A stretch of DNA of 22,697 nt from an uncultured Phascolarctobacterium sp. (GTDB taxonomy: Bacteria > Bacillota > Negativicutes > Acidaminococcales > Acidaminococcaceae), in contig USHB01000003.1 of assembly GCA_900554395.1 (NCBI GenBank), positions 1-22,697 of the forward strand. The letters run 5' to 3'. The position numbers and the translations under genes are program-made. The notes below the pieces were generated by a model. That model saw nothing but the letters and a program-made list of their open reading frames with translations, made no database searches and was not told the origin of the DNA. This document shows positions 21,798 through 22,697 of this stretch, piece after piece; within the stretch, counting starts at the first letter, position 1, and each line of letters opens with the position of its first letter.

Positions 21798-22105
21798 CTG
21801 CAAAGCATCCTAAAACTATATCCGAAAAAAAACTATCAAAAATATCCCTTTTTTAAATCAGAATCACCCGCATAGCAGGTTGTTTGCTTTGCGGCTATAA
21901 GACTTTCTGCCAGCAGCCTCTTTCAGGGGCTCTTTATTTTTTACTTAACTCTACCAATTCTTTTCATAATGCAGCTGGCGAACTACATTATTAAATTCTT
22001 GGAGGAATTTTTATTTTATCTAAAGATTTTAATATCACTAGCATAGCTGCTGGTTATTGTTCTTTCGCTCCTTCGTCATTCAGAACCGCTGCTAAAGCAT
22101 ATAAC
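21798..22105. other. Non-coding leader region of the element
   Basis: About 300 bp without a convincing gene. It holds a hairpin at 21868-21894 (CCGCATAGC/GCTTTGCGG, one mismatch), a second hairpin AGCCTC/GGGGCT at about 21918-21935 followed by CTTTATTTTTT on the plus strand, and two related 14-mers (21863-21876 and 22034-22047, 12 of 14 identical). Only very short minus-strand frames exist (for example an 8-codon ATG frame). It could hold an origin or a small RNA, but nothing in the sequence proves it. Confidence 0.4.
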
Positions 22106-22147
22106 CAAAAAAACAGCCTATCCCGGTATTAGGACAGGCTGTTTTTA
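22106..22147 (-). terminator. Terminator after the right-edge gene
   Basis: A 14-bp stem AAAACAGCCTATCC/GGACAGGCTGTTTT (one mismatch) with T runs on both sides, 10 bp after the minus-strand stop codon. Confidence 0.8.
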
Positions 22148-22156
22148 TGTTTGCCA

Positions 22157-22697
22157 TTACCATTTTTTCAATGTTTCTATGACTGATACAATAAATTTCA
22201 TTTTAATATCATAATTTTCCAATTCTTCTGTTTTTACTTTTTTAATATTCTCAAACCAAATATCATTGCTTATCGGTTTATTTCTAACCCTTTCCCAAAC
22301 AATATAATATGGCTCAAAAAATATAGCTACATATTTAACTTCTAACCATTCATATTCTTTTTCTTTATTTTTGATAATTTTTTTCCATATACCATCTATA
22401 TTTTTGGAATTGCGTTTCGTTTGATACCTTTTTAAGTATGGTAAATTATTTTTGTATAATCTAAAATAAACAAACGAAAGATACAAAATATCAAAAAAAT
22501 TAATAGTGAAATTCGTTCTTTTTATTCCTATAAATCCATATATTGCCTTAATAAAATTGATATGTCTATAAAATATGCTTACTTTTTGTTTTTTTTGCTT
22601 ATATTCATTGGAGTTGGGCAAAATAAAATCTAATATTAAATTCTGTTCGTCCAAAGTTAATATTTTCTTGTCTTTGAACAAATCGGTTAAATATAAA
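22157..22697 (-). CDS. Hypothetical protein, partial, very AT-rich
   Basis: The reading frame is open to the window edge, so the start is probably outside; a TTG at 22681 (LFKDKKIL) is a possible internal start. About 180 residues are visible, rich in Lys, Ile, Asn, Tyr and Phe, with no motif I recognise. Hydrophobic aromatic patches (INFFDILYLSFVYFRLY) are not clearly membrane helices. The AT content is much higher than anywhere else in the window, typical of cargo genes on mobile elements. It ends at its own terminator. Confidence 0.6.
   Translation of the reverse strand, partial: LYLTDLFKDKKILTLDEQNLILDFILPNSNEYKQKKQKVSIFYRHINFIKAIYGFIGIKRTNFTINFFDILYLSFVYFRLYKNNLPYLKRYQTKRNSKNIDGIWKKIIKNKEKEYEWLEVKYVAIFFEPYYIVWERVRNKPISNDIWFENIKKVKTEELENYDIKMKFIVSVIETLKKW

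Larger units (their letters stand above)
17748..22697. mobile_element. Integrated mobile element, left end (right end outside window)
   Basis: The module starts at a truncated tRNA-Gly. In order it holds candidate integrase arm-site repeats, a tyrosine integrase, an excisionase-like protein, a small unknown protein and a DUF927-like ATPase, then a non-coding leader and a partial AT-rich gene. Base composition drops relative to the host genes on the left. The order int-xis-unknown-replication ATPase is that of integrative plasmid-like elements or phage satellites; no capsid, tail or conjugation gene is visible here. The exact left boundary lies between about 17736 (anticodon loop) and 17827. 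Confidence 0.8.

Noticed and set aside
1..22697. CRISPR array or insertion sequence
   Set aside because: No regularly spaced repeats were seen, and no transposase-like protein or terminal inverted repeats were recognised; the only recombinase is the tyrosine integrase.

Overview
The window most likely comes from a diderm Firmicute of the class Negativicutes (Phascolarctobacterium/Acidaminococcus/Selenomonas type; the genus is a guess). The best evidence is a secreted protein with one SLH domain followed by an outer-membrane beta-barrel (OmpM-like), which is characteristic of that class. Firmicute-style ribosome binding sites, an [FeFe]-hydrogenase maturase and a tRNA-Ser / small SRP RNA pair fit this. 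Most genes have mixed, moderately GC-rich codon use. Two stretches are clearly AT-richer and look acquired: the HsdR_N-like gene at 6796-7974 and the right end from about 17.75 kb.

Layout. 1-360: SRP RNA and tRNA-Ser(GGA), minus strand. 483-1337: tandem universal stress protein, divergent from hydE (1485-2543), which overlaps a ClC-type chloride transporter gene (2528-4099). 4154-5453: a divergent pair, a TIGR04076-HMA fusion protein and a Crp/Fnr-type regulator, bounded by two similar terminators. 5568-7974: an M24 metallopeptidase behind an HsdR_N-like nuclease-domain gene, sharing one strong promoter. 8076-10070: a TrmB-type regulator followed by a PLP-dependent decarboxylase of the DAP/carboxynorspermidine decarboxylase type, split into two consecutive reading frames. 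10299-16533: a complete nickel/oligopeptide-class ABC importer operon (nikABCDE order) ending in the SLH-porin gene, so one transcription unit could supply both outer- and inner-membrane passage. 16634-17536: a LysR-type regulator; a T-N11-A dyad at its stop codon lies about 68 bp upstream of the predicted nikA start of transcription.

From 17.7 kb to the right edge lies the left end of an integrated element. It sits in a tRNA-Gly(CCC) gene whose promoter, acceptor 5' strand, D arm and anticodon arm are intact but whose T arm and 3' acceptor strand are missing. Next come a 12-bp tandem repeat (possible integrase arm sites), a tyrosine recombinase, a small excisionase-like DNA-binding protein, an unknown 123-residue protein, a DUF927-like ATPase that may drive replication, a non-coding leader, and a very AT-rich partial gene running off the edge. 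The right end is outside the window.

The most notable points are the two-piece decarboxylase with a new ribosome binding site at the split, the porin co-transcribed with the metal importer, the ClC protein with alanine at the gating-glutamate position, the LysR dyad at the nik promoter, and the element that appears to have broken its tRNA target. I found no CRISPR array and no complete, recognisable defence system.
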